A stretch of DNA of 64,000 nt from Nostoc sp. PCC 7107 (GCF_000316625.1 NC_019676.1:5226501-5290500); one strand, 5' to 3'. Positions 8,799 through 17,778 are shown, counted from the first letter of the stretch. The notes: generated by a model from the sequence alone, not told the origin. Numbers and translations: made by a program.

Positions 8799-9203
8799 TC
8801 AGCGGCGGAAATTACGAGGTCTAGTTAAAGATGGGTCATAGGCTGGGTTGTAAACATCCACTTTCACCCCAACAGGAACCTTAATAGTCGGCCCATTTAT
8901 CCCTGTACCGTTACCTCTACCACCATTAATACGCTGTCTGCTGGTGCGTTGTTGGTTTGCTCGTCCACTACCTGTATAAACTTGGGTACCAACTTGTGTA
9001 ATTGCGTTTCCTGAGCATCGACCTTGATTTTGCAGATCTACATTGTTGCTCTGTCGGGAAGGCTGTCTAGAGCCACGTACCGCTACTTGCACGGAAACAT
9101 CCGTCATTACACACTGTGCAGCTACAGGCTCAGTCACAGCAGGTGATATCGAGAGTAAGGCACTGCTCGATAACCATCCAATGAACAAAAGTTTGGATTT
9201 CAT
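8799..9203 (-). CDS. Small secreted protein of unknown function
   Basis: 134 residues. A signal peptide (about residues 1-28, ending VAAQ) is followed by a mature part with two Cys (AQCVMTD, NQGRCSG) that could form a disulfide, then a Gly/Arg/Thr-rich stretch and a distinct C-terminal segment (IKVPVGVKVDVYNPAYDP). The ATG is preceded by AGGAG. It belongs to a run of four similarly sized secreted-protein genes on the same strand. I do not recognise the family. Confidence 0.7.
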   Translation of the reverse strand: MKSKLLFIGWLSSSALLSISPAVTEPVAAQCVMTDVSVQVAVRGSRQPSRQSNNVDLQNQGRCSGNAITQVGTQVYTGSGRANQQRTSRQRINGGRGNGTGINGPTIKVPVGVKVDVYNPAYDPSLTRPRNFRR

Positions 9204-9243
9204 GCTTATCTCCTAGTCAAAATCAACATCTGGTAATTACTTA

Positions 9244-9576
9244 CTATCGACACACAGTTGTAGAAGTCGTGCTTTGAGTAACGCTTCTACCTGAGTAATT
9301 ATTTTGATGCTTAGTGTAGCTGGAAGTGTAACGACGACAGGGTGCTTGCCGATAATATCTTCGTAGGCGACGACGGGCAGAAGACTCAGATTGAGTGTAA
9401 TAACTATCTGTTGATTGATCCCTGTCTTCTTCAGAAATGATTTTGACCCCGTTATCGGAATCAACGATTGTTGTACTGTCATCAGTACGGATCTCAACTC
9501 TGGATGCACTGGCTGCACTTGGCAAAACCATGAGCGCTAAGAGAACTACTAATGGTAAAGACTTTTTCGCTATCAT
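9244..9576 (-). CDS. Small secreted protein of unknown function
   Basis: 110 residues from the ATG at 9576, chosen because GGAG lies upstream and because the start gives a clean signal peptide (AKKSLPLVVLLALMVLPSAA then SAS). A longer frame from 9603 exists. The mature part begins RVEIRTDDSTTIVDSDNGVK and ends in a Tyr/Arg/Ser/Thr-rich region with two Cys. The family is not recognised. It is the third of four small secreted proteins on this strand. Confidence 0.65.
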   Translation of the reverse strand: MIAKKSLPLVVLLALMVLPSAASASRVEIRTDDSTTIVDSDNGVKIISEEDRDQSTDSYYTQSESSARRRLRRYYRQAPCRRYTSSYTKHQNNYSGRSVTQSTTSTTVCR

Positions 9577-10008
9577 GATGAAATTTCTCCATAGATGGAG
9601 CAAACAAGCTTTTTGATGCTGAATTAATTCAAAAAGCCCAACAATTTTAAACTTGGTGTTGTGCTTGCTAAAGCCAGTCTGTTACTTGTGGCTGTAGGCA
9701 CTTCTGTTAAGACAGTGCTGATTGCTCAAAAGCTTGATTTTAATGGGTTTATTCTCAGTACTTTGCTATATTGCTGTAACAAAAGCAAAGTAACACTCAA
9801 TCATTAGCTTATAACTCCCAATCTTCAATAAGATTGGGAGTTTCAGAGACTATTTATAAAGTAAATATTAGGTCGGTTGTGTTAGCTGCATATTTGCAAT
9901 CTGAATTTTTCTGTGAGAAAAATTATCAAAGCATCTAACGCACGGTGTTTTTAGGCGGTGCTATTGGAATTTGATTTTTACTTTATAAATAATCGCTTAG
10001 TCCTCAGA
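9577..10008. other. Gene-free stretch of 432 bases with a hairpin and a recurring 15-mer
   Basis: Contains a perfect hairpin at 9813-9843 (AACTCCCAATCTT / AAGATTGGGAGTT), possibly a terminator, and at 9756-9770 a sequence (CAGTACTTTGCTATA) that recurs with one mismatch at 24303-24317 and, inverted, at 59390-59404. No gene is apparent. Confidence 0.5.
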
Positions 10009-10359
10009 CTATCTCCGACGTTGATCACGACGAATAGAGTTTCTTTGTATGTTAATTAGCCTAGAGCGTTGGCCAATTCTACCGCCATCACCTACAGCGC
10101 CAGCAGATTGACCTGTGTATTGACCATTGTCTTGATTGACACGTCCGCCAGAACGCCGACCTCTAATGCGCTGACGACTGTTTTGGATATTAATTTGATC
10201 TGCTCGTTGATAAATTTGGCTGTCATTGCCTACAATAGCAGCGTTTTGCTCGACAGTCTGAGTACTTGTTTGGTTAGTTTCAGCATGAGCAGGTAAGGAA
10301 GCCAATCCTAAAGCTGCAACGGAGAAGATGCTTACCACATAACGTTTTATCAGTATCAT
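10009..10359 (-). CDS. Small secreted Gln/Asn/Arg-rich protein, related to the one at 8281
   Basis: 116 residues. A signal peptide (RYVVSIFSVAALGLASLPA then HA) is followed by TNQTSTQTVEQNAAIVGND and then basic Gly/Arg/Gln-rich sequence with two similar halves (QINIQNSRQRIRGRR and LINIQRNSIRRDQRRR). GAGGT lies just upstream of the ATG. The layout matches the protein at 8281-8622. Its function is unknown; surface or matrix attachment is only a guess from secretion and composition. Confidence 0.7.
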   Translation of the reverse strand: MILIKRYVVSIFSVAALGLASLPAHAETNQTSTQTVEQNAAIVGNDSQIYQRADQINIQNSRQRIRGRRSGGRVNQDNGQYTGQSAGAVGDGGRIGQRSRLINIQRNSIRRDQRRR

Positions 10360-10743
10360 ACTTACCTCAATTTGTTAATTTTTGAGTGCTGTCAAAGAAA
10401 CACCTTTACGCACAAAAAATGTGCATAAATAAGCGCAAGCTCTTTAACTGATGATTTTATATCTTACACGAATAGTTTCTCTCGAATTTAGAATAATTTC
10501 GTTTTTTATATGTCTATATATTTATATGAGTGCAAAATAATGATTGGGGGAATAAATCTAGCAAGGTATAAAAATCTCTCTAGTTCTAGCCTTGAATCAT
10601 GATTCTTAAATGAAGTATAGAGAAAGACTAGAAAATAAAGTAATTACTGGTACTTTACTTAAACCTGATTTTGCTTAAAATGAGATTTTTTAGCTTTTAT
10701 CCCCCAGAATTACTGGCTAATAAAGTTTTTACAGTTGCTGAAT
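10360..10743. other. Gene-free stretch of 384 bases
   Basis: AT-rich spacer between the Crp/Fnr regulator gene and the secreted-protein gene downstream of it. It should hold the promoter of the latter, but I cannot place -35/-10 boxes with confidence. Confidence 0.4.
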
Positions 10744-11334
10744 TTAAATTTCATAATACCAAATGTCTTCTTCTCGCACGACGATGCGATGGAGAGATAG
10801 ACGGTCAATTAAACCTTCTTCCTCAAATTGCCCTAAAATTCGAGTGATGGTGACGCGAGTAGAACCAAGCATTTCTGCGAGGTCTTCGTGAGTTAACCGC
10901 ATATCTATTAAACGTCCTTGTTCAACTTGTGAACCAAATTTTTTTGATAACCATGCTAATAGTTTAATCAGCATCATATCAACTTTTTTATAACTACGAA
11001 TTACCATCAATTCTTCAGCTTGTTGGATATGTGCTATTAGCGTCTCTTGCGCTTGATACCAATCTTCTATGAGCAAGCTTTTGACTTCTACTTTGGTTAA
11101 GCACTCCATCTGATAAGGTTCTATTTTTGACAAGACTTTACCGATGATATCTCCAGGCCCCCATAATCCTAGAGCAACTGTTGTACCATCTTCTAAATAA
11201 GTAAAAGTACGTACGAAGCCTTTTTCAATTTGCCAAAGAACATTTTGCTGGTCTGGGAGGAATGAGCGTCTAGTAAAATGCGGCTTGGCGTTCTTTGTCG
11301 GTGCGTGAGACAAGCTTGAGTGTAAAGACACCAT
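10744..11334 (-). CDS. Crp/Fnr family transcriptional regulator
   Basis: 196 residues. The N-terminal half is a cyclic-nucleotide-binding-type beta roll (GFVRTFTYLEDGTTVALG, LWGPGDIIG). The C-terminal half has a Crp-type winged helix: DMRLTHEDLAEMLGSTRVTI is the helix-turn-helix, followed by RILGQFEEEGLI. No Cys cluster of the Fnr type is present, and the phosphate-binding Arg of cAMP sites is not evident, so the ligand is unknown. It is not NtcA by sequence. It lies upstream of the four secreted-protein genes on the same strand and could regulate them, which is inference from position. Confidence 0.85.
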   Translation of the reverse strand: MVSLHSSLSHAPTKNAKPHFTRRSFLPDQQNVLWQIEKGFVRTFTYLEDGTTVALGLWGPGDIIGKVLSKIEPYQMECLTKVEVKSLLIEDWYQAQETLIAHIQQAEELMVIRSYKKVDMMLIKLLAWLSKKFGSQVEQGRLIDMRLTHEDLAEMLGSTRVTITRILGQFEEEGLIDRLSLHRIVVREEDIWYYEI

Positions 11335-11528
11335 GATCTATAGTACGATTTTTCGACGTATTAACCGTAGTATACATATAGATCAAGCTAATGGTAAAAT
11401 AAAATTAGAAACACTCACCAAACCAGCACTAATCAAACTACCAATGGGTTTGACTAAATTTGTGAGTCAAGAAATCTACATAGCATAACTTGGTGAATAT
11501 TTACCCAGACTATTTTGTGAAAATTACT

Positions 11529-12302
11529 TTAATTATGCCGATGAACGAGAGTAGCACTAGCTTGATCTACGGGCATGAGTATGACTTCATTAATATTGAC
11601 ATGGGGCGATCGCGTGGTGCAGAAAAAGATTACATCAGCGATATCATCAGGAGTTAAGGGATTTACGCCTTGATACACCCGCTTGGCGCGTTCCCCATCA
11701 CCATGAAACCGCACTTCACTAAATTCTGTTTCCACCATCCCAGGATCAACGGAAGTTACACGTACGGGAGTACCCAACAAGTCTTGTTTTAAACCTTCGG
11801 AAATTGCCTTGACCGCCGCTTTGGTTGCACAGTAGACATTTCCCCCTGGGTAAGTTTGATGTCCGGCGATGGAACCAAGGTTGACGATATGACCACGACT
11901 GCGTTTTACCATCCCTGGAACAATATAACGGCTGAGGTACAGCAAACCTTTAATATTGGTATCTATCATTTCTTCCCAGTCTTGAAAGTCGCCTTCGTGC
12001 AGCTTATCTAAACCGCGACTCAAACCAGCATTGTTGATGAGAATATCTATATTCGACCAATCGGCAGGCAGATTAGTAATAGTAGATTCTACCGCAGGGC
12101 GATCGCGCACATCTAGCTGTAATAAATGAGTTGCTGTGCCAAACTCTTGATGAAGAGTATTGGCTAACTCTTGCAACCGTTCCAGTCGTCGCGCCGCTAA
12201 AATCAATCTTGCACCAGCACCAGCAAAAACCTTGGCACAAGCAGTACCAATTCCACTGCTTGCACCAGTAATTAACACAATTTTATTTTTTAGGGAAATC
12301 AT
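11529..12302 (-). CDS. SDR family oxidoreductase (NADP-dependent 3-hydroxy acid dehydrogenase type)
   Basis: 257 residues, a classical short-chain dehydrogenase. The cofactor motif TGASSGIGTACA is followed by RRLERL, favouring NADP. Other landmarks are NNAG at about residue 88, the catalytic Ser in NLGSIAG, and YCATK (Tyr and Lys). The C-terminal part (PGMVETEFSEVRFHGD) resembles the E. coli YdfG group, which oxidises L-allo-threonine and 3-hydroxypropionate. The exact substrate is not predictable from sequence. It is a single gene by spacing. Confidence 0.88.
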   Translation of the reverse strand: MISLKNKIVLITGASSGIGTACAKVFAGAGARLILAARRLERLQELANTLHQEFGTATHLLQLDVRDRPAVESTITNLPADWSNIDILINNAGLSRGLDKLHEGDFQDWEEMIDTNIKGLLYLSRYIVPGMVKRSRGHIVNLGSIAGHQTYPGGNVYCATKAAVKAISEGLKQDLLGTPVRVTSVDPGMVETEFSEVRFHGDGERAKRVYQGVNPLTPDDIADVIFFCTTRSPHVNINEVILMPVDQASATLVHRHN

Positions 12303-12375
12303 TGTTAATCAAGAGTCTATGGTCAAGAGTTTATTGTCCAATAATTCTGAACTATTGACCAAGACAAAGAATAGA

Positions 12376-12391
12376 GGATGAAATTTCATCC
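12376..12391 (-). terminator. Palindrome between two minus-strand genes
   Basis: GGATGAAATTTCATCC is a perfect 16-bp palindrome just before the stop codon side of the gene ending at 12393. Its position fits a terminator of that gene, but the T-run is weak. Confidence 0.3.
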
Positions 12392-12392
12392 T

Positions 12393-13229
12393 TTATTTCA
12401 TTACTCGCAAACGCTGAGTCACCATTGTGATCCCTTCACCCCGAACAATTACTGCCGAAATCCAGTGGCTACCAGCAGTTGCGGGTGCGCGTCCGACTTT
12501 AAATATTCCCCCCGATGTGAGTAATTGCAAATCTAAGGTTGAGGGATTGAGATATTTTTCAACTGTAACGGGTTCTTCTACCGCTGTTCCTAGGAGAAAA
12601 TCATCACCTAAAGGTTCTTTAACAATCACATCAACACTATACTGCTGTCCGACTTTCACTTGCTGGGGTAATTTGAAATCAATTTGGGGTGGTTGATTCC
12701 CAGAGGTAATCAGGGTACGTTCCCCTAAGATGTCTTGACTGATAATTTTTCCACCTGCAATTCGTTGGCGGGATGTAACTGTAGCATTCAGGGCTAAGTT
12801 ATTAGCGTTAGTCGATGGTGGGCTAGAAATGTTAGTTACTGTTTCGGCAATAATGGCATTACCTTCAGATTTCCAAGATTGCACCTTGGTTGTGTAGCGT
12901 AACTGGGGATATTGTTTCCAGAGAGTCAGCAGGGCTTTTTCTAAGTTTGTCCGATTTAACCCATCTCCATTGGTAAAATTAGGACTATAGAATTGGAGTA
13001 CCGCTTTGGCGTTGCCTTTACTAGCAGCTGTATCAATTTGCGTTAGTAAATTGTTTAGTTCTGCGGGTGGCTTTGGGGGAGTTGCAGCTTGCACATTGTG
13101 TAAACTGCTAGTTAAACTCAGTGTCAGCAGCGATAATAACAGCCAATTTTGAGTAGAAAACCTGGGTTGGCGTTTGAGGAATACAGCAATAATGTTAGTC
13201 ATTGGTAACAGTTTACTGATTTTATTCAT
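12393..13229 (-). CDS. Secreted protein with NTF2/SnoaL-like domain
   Basis: 278 residues. The N-terminus has a hydrophobic signal region (NWLLLSLLTLSLTSSLHNVQA). Residues 60-170 (LLTQIDTAASKGNAKAVLQF, LWKQYPQLRY, IAETVT, SRQRIAGGKI) resemble the alpha+beta cone fold of the nuclear transport factor 2-like family. A C-terminal beta-rich domain follows. It is probably periplasmic or thylakoid-lumenal. The role is unknown. It is divergent from murG with only about 57 bases between the starts. Confidence 0.65.
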   Translation of the reverse strand: MNKISKLLPMTNIIAVFLKRQPRFSTQNWLLLSLLTLSLTSSLHNVQAATPPKPPAELNNLLTQIDTAASKGNAKAVLQFYSPNFTNGDGLNRTNLEKALLTLWKQYPQLRYTTKVQSWKSEGNAIIAETVTNISSPPSTNANNLALNATVTSRQRIAGGKIISQDILGERTLITSGNQPPQIDFKLPQQVKVGQQYSVDVIVKEPLGDDFLLGTAVEEPVTVEKYLNPSTLDLQLLTSGGIFKVGRAPATAGSHWISAVIVRGEGITMVTQRLRVMK

Positions 13230-13286
13230 GAACGTAGGGAAATTGTTTTATCTTAATGAAGCTAGGCGCTAAACGGTAGAGGTTTG

Positions 13287-14357
13287 ATGACAAACGCACC
13301 GATAAAATTACTCATAGCTGCTAGTGGGACTGGTGGACATTTGTTTCCAGCGATCGCACTGGCAGAAAAACTGCCAGACTATGAAATTGAATGGTTGGGT
13401 GTGCCGAATCGACTAGAAACGCAACTTGTTCCCAAACAGTACCCCTTGAATACTATTCCAGTTGAAGGGTTCCAGCAAGGTTTCGGACTCGCATCTCTAA
13501 AGATTTTGGCTAAACTCATTGGTTCGATTATAGAAGTTCGACGAATTCTCAAACAGGGCAAATTTCAGGGCGTATTTACGACAGGCGGTTATATTGCGGG
13601 GCCTGCGGTGATTGCGGCGCGTTCTTTAGGTTTACCTGTAGTTTTTCACGAATCTAACGCTTTACCAGGAAAAGTGACCCGCTTTTTTGGCCCTTGGTGC
13701 AATGCAATGGCGCTGGGATTTGACGCAGCAACCAAGTATTTACCCAAAGCCAAAAATGTCTGTGTGGGTACACCAGTGCGATCGCAATTTTTAGCGGCAG
13801 AAATTCCAGCGCTAGATTTAACTATCCCCGATAATGCGCCGTTAATTGTAGTGTTTGGCGGTAGTCAAGGCGCAGTGGCTGTGAATAAATTTGTCCGTCA
13901 AGCTGCGAGTGCTTGGTTAGATACTGGTGCTTATATTGTGCATTTAACAGGCGATCGCGATCCCGATGCAGGGATTTTTAAACATCCGCAATATATAGAG
14001 TTACCCTTTTATGACAATATGGCGGCGCTGTTGCGACGTGCAACTTTAGCAATTAGTCGTTCTGGTGCTGGCAGCTTAACAGAATTAGCCGTATGTGGTA
14101 CACCCGCAATTTTGATCCCTTACCCTTTTGCAGCGGAAGATCATCAATCTTACAACGCAGATGTATTTACCAAAGCTGGCGCAGCAATTACCGATAAACA
14201 GTCAGAGTTAACAGCAGAAATATTGCAAACTCAAGTTTTACAGTTATTGCAAAATCCCGCTGAGTTAACCAAAATGGGGGAAAATGCCAAAGCGATCGCA
14301 GTTCCTGATAGTGCCGATAAATTGGCTTCTTTATTGCGAGAAGTCTTGGAAACTTAA
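13287..14357 (+). CDS. murG: UDP-N-acetylglucosamine--N-acetylmuramyl-(pentapeptide) pyrophosphoryl-undecaprenol N-acetylglucosamine transferase
   Basis: 356 residues, usual MurG length. It converts lipid I to lipid II at the inner face of the plasma membrane. Seen: the GTGGHLFPAIALAE loop at the N-terminus, a second G-loop GGSQGAVAVN at about 190, and the UDP-GlcNAc site SRSGAGSLTELAVCGTPAILIPYP followed by DHQ. The ATG at 13287 is preceded by AGAGG; an in-frame TTG directly before is less likely. A strong terminator follows at 14384. It stands alone rather than in a dcw cluster, as usual in cyanobacteria. Confidence 0.95.
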   Translation: MTNAPIKLLIAASGTGGHLFPAIALAEKLPDYEIEWLGVPNRLETQLVPKQYPLNTIPVEGFQQGFGLASLKILAKLIGSIIEVRRILKQGKFQGVFTTGGYIAGPAVIAARSLGLPVVFHESNALPGKVTRFFGPWCNAMALGFDAATKYLPKAKNVCVGTPVRSQFLAAEIPALDLTIPDNAPLIVVFGGSQGAVAVNKFVRQAASAWLDTGAYIVHLTGDRDPDAGIFKHPQYIELPFYDNMAALLRRATLAISRSGAGSLTELAVCGTPAILIPYPFAAEDHQSYNADVFTKAGAAITDKQSELTAEILQTQVLQLLQNPAELTKMGENAKAIAVPDSADKLASLLREVLET

Positions 14358-14383
14358 ACAATTCAGTCGAGAAGATTTGCTGT

Positions 14384-14410
14384 AAAGACACGAAATTTCG
14401 TGTCTTTTTT
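14384..14410 (+). terminator. Rho-independent terminator after murG
   Basis: Perfect 12-bp inverted repeat AAAGACACGAAA / TTTCGTGTCTTT followed by further T, 26 bases after the murG stop codon. Confidence 0.8.
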
Positions 14411-14467
14411 ATATATGGCTATATCTGGGAACTATAAATTAAAGCCACATACGGGAGAATAGTTCCT

Positions 14468-14941
14468 ATGTCCAGAAGCCCAATTAGTGCAACTCTCAGC
14501 CAAACAGATAGAGATGCTTTGTTACAAGCCATTGCTACCATCAAAGAACAACTACCATTTTTAATTGATTTGAGTAACGAAGAGCGCAAAGCTTTACCCA
14601 AGATGGGAGATAAAAGCCGCGCCTTTGTCAGTAAAGCATTAGAGGTAGCAACACAGAACCCAGAGTTTTTACCACGTTCTTTTGATTTGGATGAAATGCG
14701 AAAGGATGTGCAATTGTTTGAAGCTTTGTATCCTTTATTGCTGTCCTTAACTCAGTTGCAAGAATTGGTTGATGATACCTCTCTTGCTGTTGGTAGTGAA
14801 GCCTATGCAGCCGCGTTACAAGTATATAACTACGCTAAAGCCAGTGGTCAAGGCGGGGGTTTAGAGACAGTACTTGAGGAAATGGGACAAAGATTTGTCC
14901 GTAAATCGCGTAAAGTCAAGTCTCAATCAGCAACGTTGTAG
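14468..14941 (+). CDS. Conserved hypothetical protein
   Basis: 157 residues, soluble and largely helical, starting at an ATG in good context. The pattern (TDRDALLQAIATIKEQLPFL, then LSNEERKALPKMGDKSRAFV and FLPRSFDLDEMRKDVQLFEA) is one I associate with a small bacterial hypothetical family without known function. There is no signal peptide, membrane helix or catalytic motif. A tandem repeat tract follows immediately. Confidence 0.7.
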   Translation: MSRSPISATLSQTDRDALLQAIATIKEQLPFLIDLSNEERKALPKMGDKSRAFVSKALEVATQNPEFLPRSFDLDEMRKDVQLFEALYPLLLSLTQLQELVDDTSLAVGSEAYAAALQVYNYAKASGQGGGLETVLEEMGQRFVRKSRKVKSQSATL

Positions 14942-14987
14942 AAAATATCTTGACAGTTGCACTTCTGAACTCGGACGTTGGAGTAAC

Positions 14988-15113
14988 AAGCTCGGCGTTT
15001 CGAGTTCTGAAGACAAAGTTCCAAGTAAAAAGCTTGGCGTTTCGAGTTCTGAAGGTGAAGTTCCGAGTAAAAAGCTTAACGTTTCGAGTTCTGAAGACGA
15101 AGTTCCGAGTTCA
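14988..15113. repeat. Three tandem copies of a 42-bp unit
   Basis: Units begin at 14988, 15030 and 15072, each starting AAGCTYRRCGTTTCGAGTTC and differing at a few positions. A fourth, degenerate partial unit precedes them from about 14960. 42 bp equals 14 codons, so open frames run through in two phases, but neither has a convincing start or a recognisable product. There are no spacers, so this is not a CRISPR array. Confidence 0.8.
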
Positions 15114-15155
15114 AAGGTTGAAGGATGAAGTTAAGAAGGCGATCGCAGCAGTTGA

Positions 15156-15183
15156 GTAGAGACGTTATACATAACATCTCTAC
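15156..15183. terminator. Hairpin of the GTAGAGACGTT type
   Basis: GTAGAGACGTTAT / ATAACATCTCTAC forms a near-perfect stem. It lies 20 bases beyond the stop codon of the minus-strand GH116 gene and could terminate it. The sequence type also occurs as a dispersed repeat in Nostoc genomes, as I recall. Confidence 0.45.
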
Positions 15184-15202
15184 ATTGATCTTCACCAGAT
15201 GT

Positions 15203-17611
15203 CTATTTACTCATTACTAAATAAATACCCCAAATCGCCATCGCCCGGAGGTAAGTACTGGCGCGGAAAGTCCCGGTGGCGGTAATGGCTTCGGGTGTGC
15301 GGAATTGCAAGCCGTTGTTATAAACTTGCTCGACTACAGCTTGTGTCAACCGCAAAGCTTCATCCTGCATTCCCATCTGCACAAGAAACGCCGCTAATCC
15401 AAAATTGATCCCTGTCCAAACTTCTAAAGGATGGGTAGCCTTGGGGTTTTCTGGTGAACCATCGGGAAGCACACCATTCGCCGCACCAAATTCACCGTTT
15501 TGGAATTTCAAAAAGCAAGCATCATAAACAGTCTTCAGGGCAGATAAAGCGCGATCGCTCGGTACAATATCTGGTAGCTCTAGTAATCGGGCATAAAATT
15601 GCCCACATAATTGATCTGCCATCACCACAGCAGAACCACTCTCACTATCTAACCGATAATATTGCCCGTTCCACAACTTTTCCTGATAGATAGGACGAGA
15701 TTGCGCTAACCATACCTCATAGATAGACTTTTGTTTCTCTGCGCTCTCTACTACTTTATGGTTCGTTATTAAAATATCACTAATAGCGATCGCCGCCTCC
15801 AAAGCAGCCAACCACAACCCGCCACAATAAGCACTCACCCCCAGTAACCGCCAATCATCAAAAGTTTGGTCTGGTGCGCCTGAATTTTCAGGAATTCCAT
15901 CACCATCTTTGTCAAAAGTTTTCAGGTAGTCGAGAGTCTGCACAACTGCATCCCAACAATCTGCTAAAAACTCGACATCATCAGCACCAGTCAGCAAATA
16001 ATCGCGGTAAACTTGCAAAACGAAATCGCAGCTTAAATCCTTCCACAAATTACAGTCTTGATAACAGGTGTAATTCGTCTTCTCCCAAACGTGTTCATTG
16101 GGTGCGCCTAAATCGTGGGGTGTGGCACCAGCAACTTTACGGGCGGCAGTTGTCGTATCTGCACCAATGGTATAGTAGTAGCCAATAATCCGTTGATGGT
16201 CATCGCTTTGGGGAATTCCCCGTGCAAACGCCCGCATCACCGACTTTTCTAATTCGGGAAATAGTAGCAGCAAGCCAAAGGAACCATATAACCGCACATC
16301 TAAACTTTCATACCAGCGGTAATCTAAACATTCCAACACCGCAAATTGGCCGATAGGATCGATTTCTGATGCTGCACTCCAGAGAGTACCACCGCTAGTT
16401 AAGTCGTATAATTCGTTAAATAACGCCATTTTGAACCAGGCTGGCAAGTCTTCGCGGTTGAGAATTGGGGCTTGCCAACTTTGAATTTGCGATCGCCATG
16501 TTTGATAATTTCCTAAAGCAGTAGTCGCAATTTCCCAGGCTTGATTACCATCTTTACCAAAAAAATCTGTATATCTACGGTAATAATTCACCCCCGCAGC
16601 AAATTCTGTGACTGGACAATCCCAAGCCAACACAAAGGGAATTTCTAAAGTTTCCCCTGGTTGGACATTAAAGCGAACTGCGATCGCACTTCCTAGGCGT
16701 TGATTTTCTCCTACTGGATTAGTATCTAGATAATTAGGTAAAGAACCATCAGCCGCAAAGCTTTGCCATACCTCATCACCCGTACCTTCAGGATGCCATT
16801 TACTGTGGTGAAAAATTTCGACTTGGGGATGTTTTACCGTTGCAATACACCAACTCCCGTCACCTTCTTGTACAGGTGCAGTAATTCCCACCCTGCCTAA
16901 AAAACAACCAAAATATTCGGAATTTTCCACTACTTGATTGTAATTCCCCTGACTTTCACCCCAGCGCGGTTGATATTCATAAACTGGGCTACCATCATCG
17001 CGGATCTTGACTTCTGGCGACTTCAACGCATTAGTAAACCAGCCCACCATATTTTCCCAAGTCAGCATAATGCTGAGGGTAATCGGTGCATTGCTGGGGT
17101 TATGCGCCTTCCACAAAAACACCGCCACAGGATAACTCGTTTCTTGATAATTATTTGCCCAAATTGGCGAAAACTGCTCACAAGTTAGCTGTGATTGAAA
17201 CACATTTTCATATACAAACCAACTGCGCGGGTATAAAGCATGATAAGTCCCTGTGGAAGTTGACTCACTACTCGCTGGATACCATTGCCAAGCATTGAGA
17301 CTCCCATCTTCTAGTGATTGAGTAGATAAAGCGTAGGCTTGAGAAGATGTACCATAAGACTCAAACACACTGAATTGACAAGCAGGCACATTTTGGAAGA
17401 TATGCTCACCGCCATCGATGTGCCATAGGTTAAAATCCCCCCTAGAAGAACGCCCAATGCAACCTGCACCAAAACCACCCAAAGGCATACCATGCCAAGG
17501 GCCATCATCAATATTACTGGCATAGCGGACTGTATAAGGTTTGTCCCAGCCTAAGCCGATGGGACGATTCCAAGTGTATTCAGGAATTTCTGGAGAGTGT
17601 TGATTTGTCAT
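15203..17611 (-). CDS. Glycoside hydrolase family 116 (GBA2-like beta-glucosidase/glucosylceramidase)
   Basis: 802 residues, typical for GH116. The N-terminal beta-sandwich domain begins with PLGGFGAGCIGRSSRGDF, characteristic of the family. The C-terminal (alpha/alpha)6 domain contains LECLDYRWYESLDVRLYGS, which should hold the catalytic Glu nucleophile, and SGAPDQTFDDW, which should hold the Asp acid/base. Relatives cleave beta-glucosides or beta-xylosides; human GBA2 acts on glucosylceramide. No signal peptide is visible, so it is probably cytoplasmic or membrane-associated. The physiological substrate in cyanobacteria is unknown. It is flanked by non-coding DNA on both sides. Confidence 0.85.
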   Translation of the reverse strand: MTNQHSPEIPEYTWNRPIGLGWDKPYTVRYASNIDDGPWHGMPLGGFGAGCIGRSSRGDFNLWHIDGGEHIFQNVPACQFSVFESYGTSSQAYALSTQSLEDGSLNAWQWYPASSESTSTGTYHALYPRSWFVYENVFQSQLTCEQFSPIWANNYQETSYPVAVFLWKAHNPSNAPITLSIMLTWENMVGWFTNALKSPEVKIRDDGSPVYEYQPRWGESQGNYNQVVENSEYFGCFLGRVGITAPVQEGDGSWCIATVKHPQVEIFHHSKWHPEGTGDEVWQSFAADGSLPNYLDTNPVGENQRLGSAIAVRFNVQPGETLEIPFVLAWDCPVTEFAAGVNYYRRYTDFFGKDGNQAWEIATTALGNYQTWRSQIQSWQAPILNREDLPAWFKMALFNELYDLTSGGTLWSAASEIDPIGQFAVLECLDYRWYESLDVRLYGSFGLLLLFPELEKSVMRAFARGIPQSDDHQRIIGYYYTIGADTTTAARKVAGATPHDLGAPNEHVWEKTNYTCYQDCNLWKDLSCDFVLQVYRDYLLTGADDVEFLADCWDAVVQTLDYLKTFDKDGDGIPENSGAPDQTFDDWRLLGVSAYCGGLWLAALEAAIAISDILITNHKVVESAEKQKSIYEVWLAQSRPIYQEKLWNGQYYRLDSESGSAVVMADQLCGQFYARLLELPDIVPSDRALSALKTVYDACFLKFQNGEFGAANGVLPDGSPENPKATHPLEVWTGINFGLAAFLVQMGMQDEALRLTQAVVEQVYNNGLQFRTPEAITATGTFRASTYLRAMAIWGIYLVMSK

Positions 17612-17778
17612 CGCCTGATGTCACAGCGTGCAGTTACGCTAAGGAAGCTTAACGCGATGTGTCATTTTTCTCAAGTTTTTTCGCCAAAGTATAAATGACT
17701 TCCTTTAGGAAGATGAACTGTCAAGCTAGTACGTTTACATTAATCACGGATGTCTGCTTAAGCACTAGGACATTTTTC

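Noticed and set aside
14960-15117. Possible CRISPR array
   Set aside because: The 42-bp units are directly contiguous, without spacers, and no cas genes are present.
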